Source: Acanthaster planci
Taxonomy: Eukaryota; Echinodermata; Asteroidea; Valvatida; Acanthasteridae
NCBI RefSeq assembly: GCF_001949145.1
Contig: NW_019091380.1
Location: 757,809 to 798,101 of the forward strand
Direction: 5' to 3'
DNA length: 40,293 nucleotides
The notes beneath the pieces were generated by a model. It was not told the origin of the DNA. It was given only the letters and a program-made list of their open reading frames with translations, and ran no database searches. Each line of letters starts with the position of its first letter. The stretch's first letter is position 1. Below, piece by piece: positions 30,339 to 40,293 of the stretch. The position numbers were made by a program, and so were the translations under genes.

Positions 30339-31103
30339 CTGCAGGACACAGAATTGAGGAATAAATTCAGCATAGAAAGGCTACAAATAATGTAATGCAT
30401 GTACTGGGAGTCCATGAAGCTGCTAATGACTTCCATATCACATGTGTGTTATGTCCAAATGGACCAAGAGAATTCGGCCAGGCCCAGTTTGGGGGGTTCA
30501 GTCTACAATACTAGAGAAAACTTGAGTTGTCTTTAACATCCACAGAGTGTTCTGAAATAAAAGGCAGGTTTGACTCATTGCACAAATACCCCCTCAATAG
30601 CAATAAAGAGAGAAGCTGGACCCCAAGGAACATCCGGCATTACTTGTGTAATGGTGCTCTTGTCGGTCTTGATCTTTGAGTTTGTGCATACTTATGTCAT
30701 CCATACTTGGTGCCATACATGCATAAACAAGTGTGCCGGTAGTCACTGCCTGGTAGCTAATTAATCCTCTTCTCTTGTTCATATATGAAGCCCACGGTAG
30801 GAAAGAATATAAGCAAAAAAAGTATGGACGGATCAACTGATTAAGCATTTGACTCTTGGTAATAGTTGAGATTTGGGGGGGAAATGGTGCCAGAAATGTT
30901 CAAAAATTGATGACTACTTTCACATTTCTTGAATATCTGTGTGAAAGTGTCAGTCCAAATACAATTCTTACTCATTCCGAGTGGTAAGTCAACCTAGTTT
31001 TGACTGTGCACCTGAAAATTAACATGCTGCCTTTGTTTATCTCAAATGCATAGAGAAATTTAAAAAGCTGGAGCGTTGAAGCTGACACTTTCATAAGGAA
31101 AGT

Positions 31104-31274
31104 CAGTGGCCCGGCCATGCATTGAGAAGTGCTGAATCTAATATTCTGAACGTTAAATCTAGCATTTAATGATTAAATCCAGCAATCAAGTTTAAATGCC
31201 AGATTTACAATTTAAAAATGCTGGATTTAGCGTATAAAATGTTGGACTGAAACCTTTCAAAATGTGGCCACTTG
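31104..31274. mobile_element. Small foldback element, copy B
   Basis: Diverged counterpart of 22768-22927. The arms CAGTGGCC and GGCCACTTG remain, with GAAGTGCTGAATC and CTTTCAAAATGTGGCC flanking TTTAAATGCCAGATTT-type repeats. Arm pairing is weaker than in copy A. Confidence 0.65.
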
Positions 31275-31612
31275 ATACACTGATCTAAGTGTTGGATTGA
31301 ATGCTTCAGTTCTTTATGTGAAGCAATACAATTTCAAGCAAGTTGAACTATGAGTGTGACTGCATCGTATAGACTTCTCTCATAAGATGCCATCTATGTA
31401 GGCATTCAACTGCATATTAACACCATCTGATGTGTGTGTGTGTAGTGTGCAATATGTTCTAGACGCACACATGTTGATCCAAATATCTTTGAAATACGGC
31501 ATAGTTAGAGCGCGTCACTCTAAACTGACGCTAAAAATACCGATGTATGTAGCAATCTGTAGGAAGTGAAGTTATCTGTGAGGCCCATTTTTATTTCTTG
31601 ATACAGTAACAT

Positions 31613-32828
31613 TCCATCCCTGATCTTTGTTAGCTGAAACTTCAAAAAAATATTTGTAAGACATTGGTACTTCACCAGAGCTATACAATATTGGCAATTC
31701 AATGACAGTATTAAATGTGTATATACATGCCTTGAAGATCAATCACATGGGTAATTCACAATTTCACTTTTATGATATTTAATTAAATATATTTAAAACA
31801 ATCCTTCCGTAAAAAGTAATGGCTACCGATGTCAAAAGCATGAGTTGAAGTTCTTCATATCAGGCAAACTGAAAACAAAAGTCGTCAGAAGTATCCAATA
31901 GAAGCCTGTTTTGATGACATCGTGGCTGTTTCATAATTTTGGGATGAATGCGTGCATGAGTGCTGTGCTTGCTTGCACTTAACTGTGAATTAAAAGAGGT
32001 CGGACAGTGAGAGTGACTTGGAATTGCTTTTCCATTGACAATGTTGATCAACACTGGATCAATGATAGAGATGAACCATCACAATTTGAACCAGAGTAAG
32101 GTCCCTGATGAATTTCAGGCAGATAGCTGCAGTCATTTGCCGAGAATGACATCTATCCTACTTTTATGCCCATTTTTTCTCTGTTCTTGTGTGATAAAGA
32201 ACCCTATTATGGCCATAAGGTCAATAAACTCTGGGGGACGAGAGCTGTATTATGACATCATCAAATCACTACATCTGCTTGCCGCCCTCATTGACGCATT
32301 TTTACTGTGAGCATTCTCGTGGCGGAACTTAACTCCGAAAATGACAATTTTTATAACTGCAAAAGAGAAGGTGTCATGTTGGTCATGATACAGCTAACAA
32401 TGACCATTTCCCTGTTAAATAACCGTTTTAAAAGCAATGTGAATGATCTTTACAAAACACTGTTGTTCTCAAGGGTGGGAATTTAAGTTTATTTGAAACA
32501 TGTTCAGAAAACTTTCCCACACCGTTTAAACGTGTAAATGTCGCACCCTTACCGCAGTCACATTGAAAACAAACTGTACACAATGTCAATAGGTGATACA
32601 AAGTTCCGTTGATGAATTCATGGTTTTCCTTTTTATACTGAACAGTAAAGTGATCTGAAAATCACATTACATTTTACAGGCATCGTTTACAATAAAAACG
32701 AACGCCAGATTGCATCAATTAAAATGCCAAACCAAAAAGGGTTGGTTCTGTTTAAACATTTGGGAAAATCTACAAACATGTTTGGAACTTTTATTGTTTA
32801 AACATGTAATCGTCCCACCGAACTGGTA
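31613..32828. other. No gene recognised
   Basis: AT-rich DNA beyond the duplication with a short TG microsatellite just before it (about 31431-31444). A plus-strand ORF at 32035-32310 has no recognisable domain. Confidence 0.45.
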
Positions 32829-32948
32829 TGACTGGGACTCGATTCCGATTCGAGTCACATTTTTTGGACTTGAGTCACTTGGACAAATGATTCAGACTCG
32901 GACTTGAGGCTGGGGACTCAGACTCGGCGTGCATGACTTGTGACTCAG
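32829..32948. repeat. Degenerate GACTCG/GACTTG low-complexity repeat
   Basis: The hexamer-like words GACTCG, GATTCG, GAGTCAC, GACTTGAG, GACTCA and GACTTG recur about a dozen times in 120 bp. The repeat is interspersed with complementary CGAGTC words, so short inverted pairs exist as well (GACTCGATTCCGATTCGAGTC). Confidence 0.75.
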
Positions 32949-35900
32949 CAGATATTAAATCGTTGCATTTGTTTTTCACTGAGCAAAGCAGCACCTGATG
33001 CAGCTACTGCGATACACGCTTAATTGCCAATATATTGATTATTGATGTACCGAAACATGTACCCCATCCAAACTTGATACTGCATTGCGTACACCATGCG
33101 TACAGAGGGAGGAGGGAGATAATATGTGAAACGCATAAGCATACAGGGTGGGGGGGTCTGAAAAGTCGGCATTTTGCGAGTACATAAAGGACGGCCCCTA
33201 GCATGGTGATCCACCATCGTCCAACCTGAGCACAATATAAAGTAGGCCTACATTGTAGGAGTGCCAGATGTTTCAAATCTAGCAGTCTTTCTCTTGACAA
33301 AGATGAGAAAGATTTTGCTAGGATCAAACCATCAGGCTCTCCTACTTTGGTGATTTGAATGTAGGTCACTGTAGCGAGCAGCAAGCAGTTTGCAGTATCT
33401 TTTGTATTAGGCCTATATACATGTATATGTAGTTCTGGGCACAATATGATTTTGGACCTGTTATGTTCCAACTGATTGTCCACTGCCCCAACTTTGTTTA
33501 GGTAGACCTATGGACATGACGGATGAAAAAAGTGGTCCAATCGACCGTCATAGCTGGACATGCCTAATGGTAGTTATTATGATTACTAGGTAAGAATTCC
33601 ACATACGAACATCCGTTATTTAGCCTTGCAGTGGTTTATAGCCCTCAGAATGTGATCAAAATGTTCTAAATGGTCAAATTTTGCAGTGAAAATATTAAAA
33701 CCATTACAGTTTTCAGACCAGTCTCATACAGTTTAAGGTTTTTACAAGTAGGCCAGCTTACATGCTTCAATGTCTAAGTTTGGATGACAAAATTGGTGTT
33801 GGGTGTATTACAGACAAGTATAGTTGTACTAGTAGTACGGCGAAGGAAGCAATACCGGAAACGATAAACTGATATTAATACCTAGGCCTATACCATGTAT
33901 ACTCACCGTTACCTGGTTACGTACATGCCGCAATAGAAGCAATATTTCATCTACATTTCTGTCGTTTCAACGTATGTTAGTAGGCCCACAAGAACTTTGG
34001 AAGTATATCACCAGTCTCGATATGTTAAAATACAAGGTAGCCTCCATTTAGAACCATTTTTAATGATCTAAAAATCCATCTGACTTTGAGTTCGTATTCA
34101 ACTTTATGGCTGTATAGCGCCATCATACAGACGTCAAGTTCCAAGGCTAGGCCCGGCTAGCTAAACGGCATGAAATTTCCAGGTGCACGGTGTGCAGGGC
34201 AAGAAAAGACTGTCACTGGTAACCTTGTACTTTAGTTATAGCGAGTTTTCAGCCGTGGGTGCCAGTTAATTCAAAACCGCACGTGTCTCTGCCAGCTGGC
34301 CTGCGTCGCTAGATTTAGCATTTGTAGAGCGGCTGTAATTTACAGTTAGGTCAACGGTTGGGACTGAAATAATTTATCTGCTGGTGTGTGAGTTGGTGAG
34401 TAAAGAATTGGTTTTCGTGGTAGCTTTAATGTTAATTGGAATATTTGTAAAATGGAAAAAAATGTACATATTAAAAATAGTGGCCCAGTTTCTGGACATG
34501 TAAAAAGTAGGCCTCGGAACTGGAGTTAGGCTGTTACAATTCCGGGGTACTACACGATGCACCACCAAACGTTGGAGTGTATCGCATTTTCTCTTTGGGG
34601 GATTGTGTATTTGGGGACCCTGTTCATATTAAACATGATAGAAGGGAGACCCACATTTCAAGTAACTTCACCATGCCCTCAGCAGATGACAATGATATCG
34701 TGCTCAATAACTGTCATGACTGTAGGGTTGATGTGAAAAAAGGGCAGGGTTTGGGGTTTTGAGGGAAGTTATGAGGGGAAATTGAGTGTTTTAACACGAC
34801 ACATGGTGGAATCAAATTTGCGTGGCTGGTTTATCAGTTAGAAAGTCAAATTTTCTCACTGTTTACCATTGCAAATTTCAAAAAAATAGGGTCATTACAC
34901 TAAAGAGAGAATTGCCTTTGTTTTTTTGGGGGGGAGACTGACCAGTTTTACAAGATTAAATTGGCAAAAAATGGGGGGTGCTCAAATATACAATGCTATA
35001 TCAATTCCTTCCAATACATAAAGTGCTCCTCCAAAAACTACTGTGCGCACATGCTCATCTTTTGATATTCAGCCTTGAGCCTTGTGTATTAAAACAGAAC
35101 TGCCCAAACCCAGTGTGGACAAAACAGACGATACCACTTGACAGATAGGGCAGACCCATACAGTATTGTGCAATGTGTTACATAGAGCAACAGGTACAAG
35201 ACTTCGAAACCAATGTTCCTTTTACATGCAGGCCTATGTTAACTTCATTATAAAAGCAGTGACTCTTAGGAATAAATGTTATTTGAAAAAGCACAGTGAT
35301 TTCAATCATATAAAAAGAGGACTTACTAACACAGTTTTTCCCATGCACCTGCGAATTTCTACTGTCTCGATGCAACGTGGCCACCACATGCATGCACATG
35401 CGGTATACATACGCCGTGCACACATACACGTGGAAGCCGAAGGCTGAATGCGTAATCTTAACTGTTATTTCATTGGAAGCTAAAAAAAATTTTTTCCATA
35501 AAGACAGGGTGAAATAGTGGCCAATCAAAATAATTTTTACAGGACCAGTAAGTTAGCTAAAGATTGAGGAGGTCAAAGGGTGGTACTAGCCTGAGTTACG
35601 GTGGGTTCAAGTTGGGAAGTTGAGCAGGAAGAAAGTGTAAACGATGAATTTACATGCAAAATTACACCAGAACAAGACAAAACTCCAATGTTGAACTAAA
35701 AAATGACGGAGTTAAATCGATGAATTTTGCTGACTTATGAAAATTTTTCCAAAGAAATGTATCTGAAGTTCATAATACTCAATTGAGGAAGCAAGTGTTT
35801 GATACGTTTCTGGGCTATGGTAGAAAAACTAGAAATGAGCACTGATTTTTTGCAGGTATTTCTGTGTGAACAAGCTGCGAGGTTCAGCAGCGCGTTGAAA

Positions 35901-38900
35901 ATGAGCGCCAAGGAATTGATATGCCCCCTCCTAATTGGGCAGAAACATACTCGCAAGTCTCGCATTGGGGTACTACTAGGTACAAACCGTCGTGTGTAGT
36001 TATCACACAGACACGATGTGCTCAGTGCGATTGCACCACACGTGTATGGCCATGCCACAATGGCAATTGCCTGATTCCCAATTTGGTACAGCTTTACTGG
36101 GCACTGGTTATGCAAAACACCTGACTGTATTGCAACGGAAAATACTGTTGCGCGAAAATTCAGTAAAAAAAAATAAAGGGCATGTTGAACCTACGGATTT
36201 CCTTTGAACAACTACAGACTAAAGACTGGGCTTTTGAAAATACATTTGAGGAATAAAAATTAAATGTCAAAAGTGTTTACCACAAAAAGTTTTTGTTCAT
36301 GGATCTTAGGGATGTCACTGTCGAGTCACCTTCGCGGTGAATGTAGTCTTTACATGTGTTCGCGTACAAGGATTCGTTAAACCATTATGAAACCGGAGTA
36401 AAATTTCTTTCCTAGAAATGTTAGGAACCAGCTGGCTTGTGTACATATTCAGTGTAATCAGTGAAAGTGTGCTAATCAAAAGTTGTGCTCAACCACAGAT
36501 TGCACACAGTATTGCATAGTACATGAATCAGGCAACAGTCATACGTCAGAGACTGAAATCAACTACACGTTTTGCATGAATTTAAGTTGATCATCAGGGC
36601 TGTTGACTGGTCTGTTTTTGCACTCAATTTTTGCTGCATGACGATACAAAGTATGGCACATAACACCACAACAGAATGCCATAATGAGACGCACATTGGT
36701 CGTCTGTAGAATGCCATAACTTACAGTGGGGCACAGGTTTACACCCCACCTGCTACGACATTTCAGACGAGATTTTGCCTATTTCAAGCTTTTTTATGAA
36801 AAGTGCCTCATGAGAACAATTAAAACAAAAGTGTTTTGGTGTTGCACTGCACTGTGTGAACGCCTCATTGAATTTTTTAAGTTTTCTGGACATTCATCAG
36901 TTGTTACCGAAGGTTTCCCGTTGCCTCCGATGTAAAAGGTGTTGGTGCTGAAGCGTTCACATTGACTTTTATAGCTCCGGTTGACTTCGGATCTTGGCCC
37001 ACAAAGATTGTGACCCCTCCAGGCAGTGTCTGTGGTATTGTGTTGTAGTTTAAACGACGTCATTTATTAACATTTAACAAGAGTGAACATGACATTAAAA
37101 CTGAATTGAGATGTGGACCTTAAGCACCATAAGTTATTGCTGGCCCATTATTCTGTCCAGCCTTGGCCAGTGTTTTATAACGACTGAAACCAATGATTTT
37201 GCAGAACAGTTTGAAGGCTCAGGCACAAGTGTAATTGTGCATGAAACTGTCAACGTTTACTTTAGATTGATGCATTGTCTACCCAGAAAGTTTTCTGTAA
37301 CGTACGCACACTTAACCTGTCTTACTGTTTTAGCAGGATCTGGTACAAGGCGTTAAACGATTTCAATGGATGGTTATTTTGCCTGTTCCGCCAATTAAAC
37401 CGTATACAGTCGAGTTCAGAGTCCAGAAAGCTTTCATTGTTATCATAACTTGTTTCAATTCCAGGTTATCCCCTCAACCCCCCCCCCAGTATAAAACCAA
37501 AATCAGATCTGTTTCAGCTAGTACTTGGTGAGCCATTTTTGAAGCCTCGGTCTGTGTCTGGGCATTGATGTCTTAAAGCATGGAGGAAGGACACAGGAGT
37601 TTGAACTGCCCGGGCTACAACATATGGCCAGTTAACACTTTCTGGTATGCTCAGTATGTCCATAGCCAGGGTGCTGCAATGCGTGCTACGTACCACCTGT
37701 TTTACAATCATTTGTATGATCTGACATCAAATTTAATGCTTGCACAGTTGCTTTGATTAGGCTGTGTACCCGAAGTGTTCATGTGCAGTTATTGCCCTTA
37801 AGGAACGCTTTCTTCTGGAATTATTTTGGGAATAAATAGCCAAGTTGATTATAAAATTTGGTGTTTTATTTGAATCATTTTTATTGCGGAATTTACACAA
37901 AAAGGTATTTTATGAGATCACTCCTCGTGATCACTCCTTGTGATGAAACTGCATTTTTTTTTTGACTTCCATGTACATGTAACTGTCCTCTGGTGGTCAA
38001 CATGTTGTTGTCCAGTTTTAGCCAAATTTGTACAAAGACTTTGAAAACTGTATTTTTATTGTAGCTCCAAAACATCAAACATTGCAAGGATAATGGAAAA
38101 GTGCATCAAAATCTTTTTAAAAAATTCTTCACGATGGCAAAAATATATCTAATGTTAGATGTGTTTCTTTGTATTTCTGTGACTGTGATAAATTATAGTT
38201 AATTGCAAAGAAAAAACCACAAATATTGCTATGATATCACTGGCCCCCACTTGTATGGCTAAGCTGCAGGCAGTTATCAGGCATTTTTGGAATGTTTACT
38301 ATTGTTTGTCTGATCGGGCGGTGATGATCATCAAGCACTTTGATGGACCAGACTTGTAATTCCTGCGTCCTTTGCTCTTCTTTTCCTACCTCCATGCTTA
38401 AAGTATTTTAAATCTACATGTGCATTTTGTTGACAAATTTATCGCAAGGAAAAAAATCGAATTTGAACAAAATTCAGTATCACCAACACTACTCACTGCC
38501 ACACGCAAACAAACCATTGATAAACAAAGATGGAGCCTCGGCAGCCACGTGACTTGAATAGTTGGATTAAAAACTAAGCCATCAGCAGAATGTGCATAGC
38601 CCCCATGCACAGACGTCACAGCTTTACACACATCAACAAGAAAACCGGTGTTCTTTCCACAGCAGACAAGCAAAATCCTAGTGCATGGGGACGCTCTTGA
38701 TCTCGTTTCGCACAAAGCTCTCGCCTAGTCCAGCGATCAGAATTAGGAGCAATCACTGCAGCAGCGTCACACTCTCACGCTGGTGGTATGTGCATGTGTG
38801 CGTTAGTTACCTCTTCAACCGTAGTGTGTTGTGTCTTGCCAAAATGCATGTGCACCCAGAAAAGAACTCTTGCCCATGAGTGTTAGCCATTGGTGACTTT

Positions 38901-39060
38901 ACAGTGAAGGCATCTCCTCAGATTAGTCTGTAGTTGGGCAAAGGCTGGGCTTCTGAAAGTTCCTTTAAATTCGGTGATTGGTCATTGTCACTTGTAGACC
39001 TCTTTATGAGCTGATTGACTCAAAGTGATTGGTTTTGTTTTGTATTTCCTGTGCCTACAG
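32949..39060. other. No gene recognised; scattered exon-like hints only
   Basis: Open frames at 33004-33483, 35735-36115, 36794-37063 and 38398-38715 (minus) and 37111-37356 (plus) have no recognisable domain or paired splice borders. A strong minus-strand donor (GTAACG before GTGAGTATA) lies at about 33907 and could end a 5' exon. About 33240-34520 is enriched in TAGGCCTA-like words. About 35380-35430 is purine-pyrimidine alternating (CATGCATGCACATGCGG). Inverted CCAAT boxes (ATTGG) cluster at 38890-39030. Confidence 0.4.
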
Positions 39061-39573
39061 ATTTCAAGAGCTTGTATCACCCATCTGCAATCAACTTGGT
39101 ACTATATGTACTTCAGGGAGGAGAGAGGTCCTTGTAAGATTGCTACAATATCAAGGACTACCTTCCTACTACATCTACAGCTGCAGCAGTGGAGGATCCA
39201 CACCCATTGCAGGGCATCTCCACTGCTTGCTAGCCAACATTCAACATCAAGAACGTTACAGTTACTACCAGAGAGCTCTCCAATTGCACGATGCCGGTCA
39301 CTCTTGATGGGATTGCTTGTATATATCCACTTGCAGGACACCACTGGAACCCAGCTCTATATGAAGAAATTGTCCCCCTCAAACCATCCGTCTTGCAGGA
39401 GACCCATCACTCCAACCGTCACAAGTCACAGAAAACAACTACAGTCCATGTCAGTTATGCAACTGTTGATTGACTCTGATGAAAGATCGTCCCCAACCAT
39501 GTCTGCCAGTTGTTATTCTCTTGATTTACATACCTCCCAGACATCACTGGAATCCATCTCAACTGTGCGTTAA
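39061..39573 (+). CDS. Candidate exon with strong acceptor, unknown product
   Basis: A pyrimidine tract ending TTTCCTGTGCCTACAG immediately precedes 39061. One frame then stays open for 170 codons (starting ISRACITHLQSTWYYMYF) to a TAA at 39571. It is rich in Ser, Thr, Leu, Gln and His. A second frame over 39061-39307 also looks protein-like (FQELVSPICNQLGTICTSGR, then LLQYQGLPSYYIYS), so the true frame is uncertain. The region overlaps a degenerate repeat. It may be a real exon, an untranslated exon, or repeat-derived sequence. No family is recognised. Confidence 0.3.
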   Translation: MSRACITHLQSTWYYMYFREERGPCKIATISRTTFLLHLQLQQWRIHTHCRASPLLASQHSTSRTLQLLPESSPIARCRSLLMGLLVYIHLQDTTGTQLYMKKLSPSNHPSCRRPITPTVTSHRKQLQSMSVMQLLIDSDERSSPTMSASCYSLDLHTSQTSLESISTVR

Positions 39574-39915
39574 CTGGTTGATCCCGAAGACTTCAGCAAT
39601 ACACTGAATTCAGAAATTAGTGTTTTCAGCATTCATGAGTCATGGAACACGACTGCAGTATTCCTCATGAATTGTGTTGAGCAACTGATCATCTCAGTAA
39701 TGGAAAGATTTGAGTTTTTAAAATCAGTGAATTGTGCACTGGAGCTTGACGATGCTCATGACTGCATGATACCTGTCCTTCAGCACCCTGACCTCAAAGA
39801 CTCAGAAACGTGCTTAGTGCAGGGTGTCTGTTATTTTACAGGTTATGATACGTGTTTGTGCTTGAAGGACATCACTAGAATCGACATCAACAGTGCACCT
39901 GCTAGTTGACTTCTG
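39337..39915. repeat. Degenerate repeat around GACATCACTGGAATC
   Basis: GACACCACTGGAACCCA (39337), GACATCACTGGAATCCATCT (39540) and GACATCACTAGAATCGACAT (39868) are spaced 203 and 328 bp. Similar sequence precedes them (TTATTCTCTTGATTTACAT versus TTATTTTACAGGTTATGATA). Units are diverged and of unequal length. Confidence 0.5.
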
Positions 39916-40293
39916 AACATGCCGACTCTTGCAATTTCTATACAGTATCTCATACTTGAGGTCTGGATCTGCAATCAGAGTCCCTTAGGTTCTTTCTCAG
40001 CTACAAACTTTCATCCAGTCAAGAGGATAAGATCGATACAATTGAAAGTGCATTGGTTTCGTAGCATATTGAAAGATTCAGGCCATCCACTATGCATCCA
40101 ATGAAATGAGACTTCTTGTGGCATGCATAACTTGTACATGGCATGCTGACCATCGGAAATACATGTACATCTGCAGGTTGACCCCATTCAAAGCCATGAG
40201 CCATCTAGTAATCGTGACATAAACCTTCAAATGAGACTTCCCACTTGGAATTACTGAACGACTGTACAACCCACGGGTCCACTACTGGATGTG
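39574..40293 (+). other. Right edge: unassigned, with short plus-strand ORFs
   Basis: An ORF at 39667-39909 (80 codons, MNCVEQLIISVMERFEFLKS and onward, ending DINSAPAS) and one at 39919-40104 have mixed composition that looks more protein-like than most of the window. There are no clear splice borders and no known domain. They overlap the repeat words at 39868. ACATGTA words recur at 40135-40165. Confidence 0.3.

Larger units (their letters stand above)
25870..31612. repeat. Segmental duplication, copy B
   Basis: Direct copy of about 15930-23200. Relative to copy A it carries a LINE fragment (26589-26972), a local tandem duplication (27431-28440) and a 529-bp segment (29092-29620). It lacks the 1.6-kb insertion, the 930-bp segment at 19346-20275 and the MITE at 22235-22480. 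Similarity ends at about 31612, just past the donor sequence of the TRQDG exon (TTGATACAGTAACATTCCAT versus TTGATACACTCACATTCCAT). Confidence 0.9.

Noticed and set aside
33004-33483. Minus-strand ORF of 159 codons
   Set aside because: It is the second longest open frame in the window, but it has no recognisable domain, a composition shifting along its length and no supporting splice borders. A nested second frame is also open. Treated as chance.
35735-36124. Overlapping ORFs on both strands (126 codons minus; 66-71 codons plus)
   Set aside because: Both strands are open in several frames over the same 300 bp, which points to low stop density rather than coding.
36794-37063. Minus-strand ORF starting at AAATGACGTCG near a CRE-like word
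   Set aside because: The ATG context and CRE resemblance are suggestive, but the protein is unrecognised and there is no promoter or splice support.
38398-38715. Minus-strand ORF of 105 codons
   Set aside because: Part reads protein-like, but there is no family match, no good acceptor and no neighbouring exon.
1-40293. CRISPR array, operon or prokaryotic defence-type system
   Set aside because: The repeats present are direct tandem arrays or inverted-end elements, not spacer-separated repeats. Gene structure is eukaryotic.

Overview
This looks like a stretch of metazoan, probably marine invertebrate, nuclear genome. The DNA is AT-rich, has no long open reading frames and no bacterial gene packing, and carries candidate introns with GT/AG borders. 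The self-complementary word ACATGTA recurs across the window (for example near 1735, 3410, 3825, 4345, 17650, 33420, 37975, 40160), and TAGGCCTA-like words cluster at about 33.2-34.5 kb. From experience I associate both with echinoderm, lancelet and mollusc genomes; the exact taxon is inference. No tRNA, rRNA or CRISPR array was seen.

Layout. 1-512: two tandem repeats, of 12 bp and about 122 bp. 0.5-9.7 kb: mostly non-coding, with a foldback element (3576-3819), a degenerate minisatellite of about 50 bp (5160-6245), a telomere-motif hairpin (7379-7435) and a MITE (7787-8021). A possible minus-strand gene may start at a small CpG-containing region at 9.5-9.7 kb (candidate first coding exon 9486-9606) and end in a candidate terminal exon (2355-2680); linking the two is inference. 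A short plus-strand ORF (9691-9867) starts head-to-head with it. A well-bordered 64-nt minus-strand exon lies at 12857-12920. A decayed hAT transposase fragment lies at about 13990-14440.

The core (15.9-31.6 kb) is an old direct segmental duplication. Copy A (about 15930-23200) and copy B (about 25870-31612) are collinear. Both contain a decayed DIRS-like reverse transcriptase/RNase H fragment on the plus strand and a teneurin-like exon on the minus strand. The 2.7 kb between them holds two further teneurin-like exons (24295-24489, EGF-type; 23187-23323, with the conserved TRQDG block) that join in phase to the exon of copy A (21465-21750). Frame damage in the EGF exon and one in-frame stop in each copy of the third exon indicate a pseudogene or exon relics. 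Comparing the copies exposes several insertions: a 1.6-kb segment with an acidic ORF in copy A, a LINE 3' fragment in copy B placed at the catalytic DD motif of the reverse transcriptase, a 246-bp MITE in copy A with an empty site in copy B, a 529-bp segment in copy B, and a local 521-bp tandem duplication in copy B.

31.6-40.3 kb is largely unassigned. It holds a GACTCG-rich low-complexity patch and, at the right edge, a candidate exon with a strong acceptor (39061-39573) overlapping a degenerate repeat. I see no evidence of a new multi-gene system. The interest lies in the nested record of duplication and transposition around teneurin-like exons. All similarity judgments are by eye.
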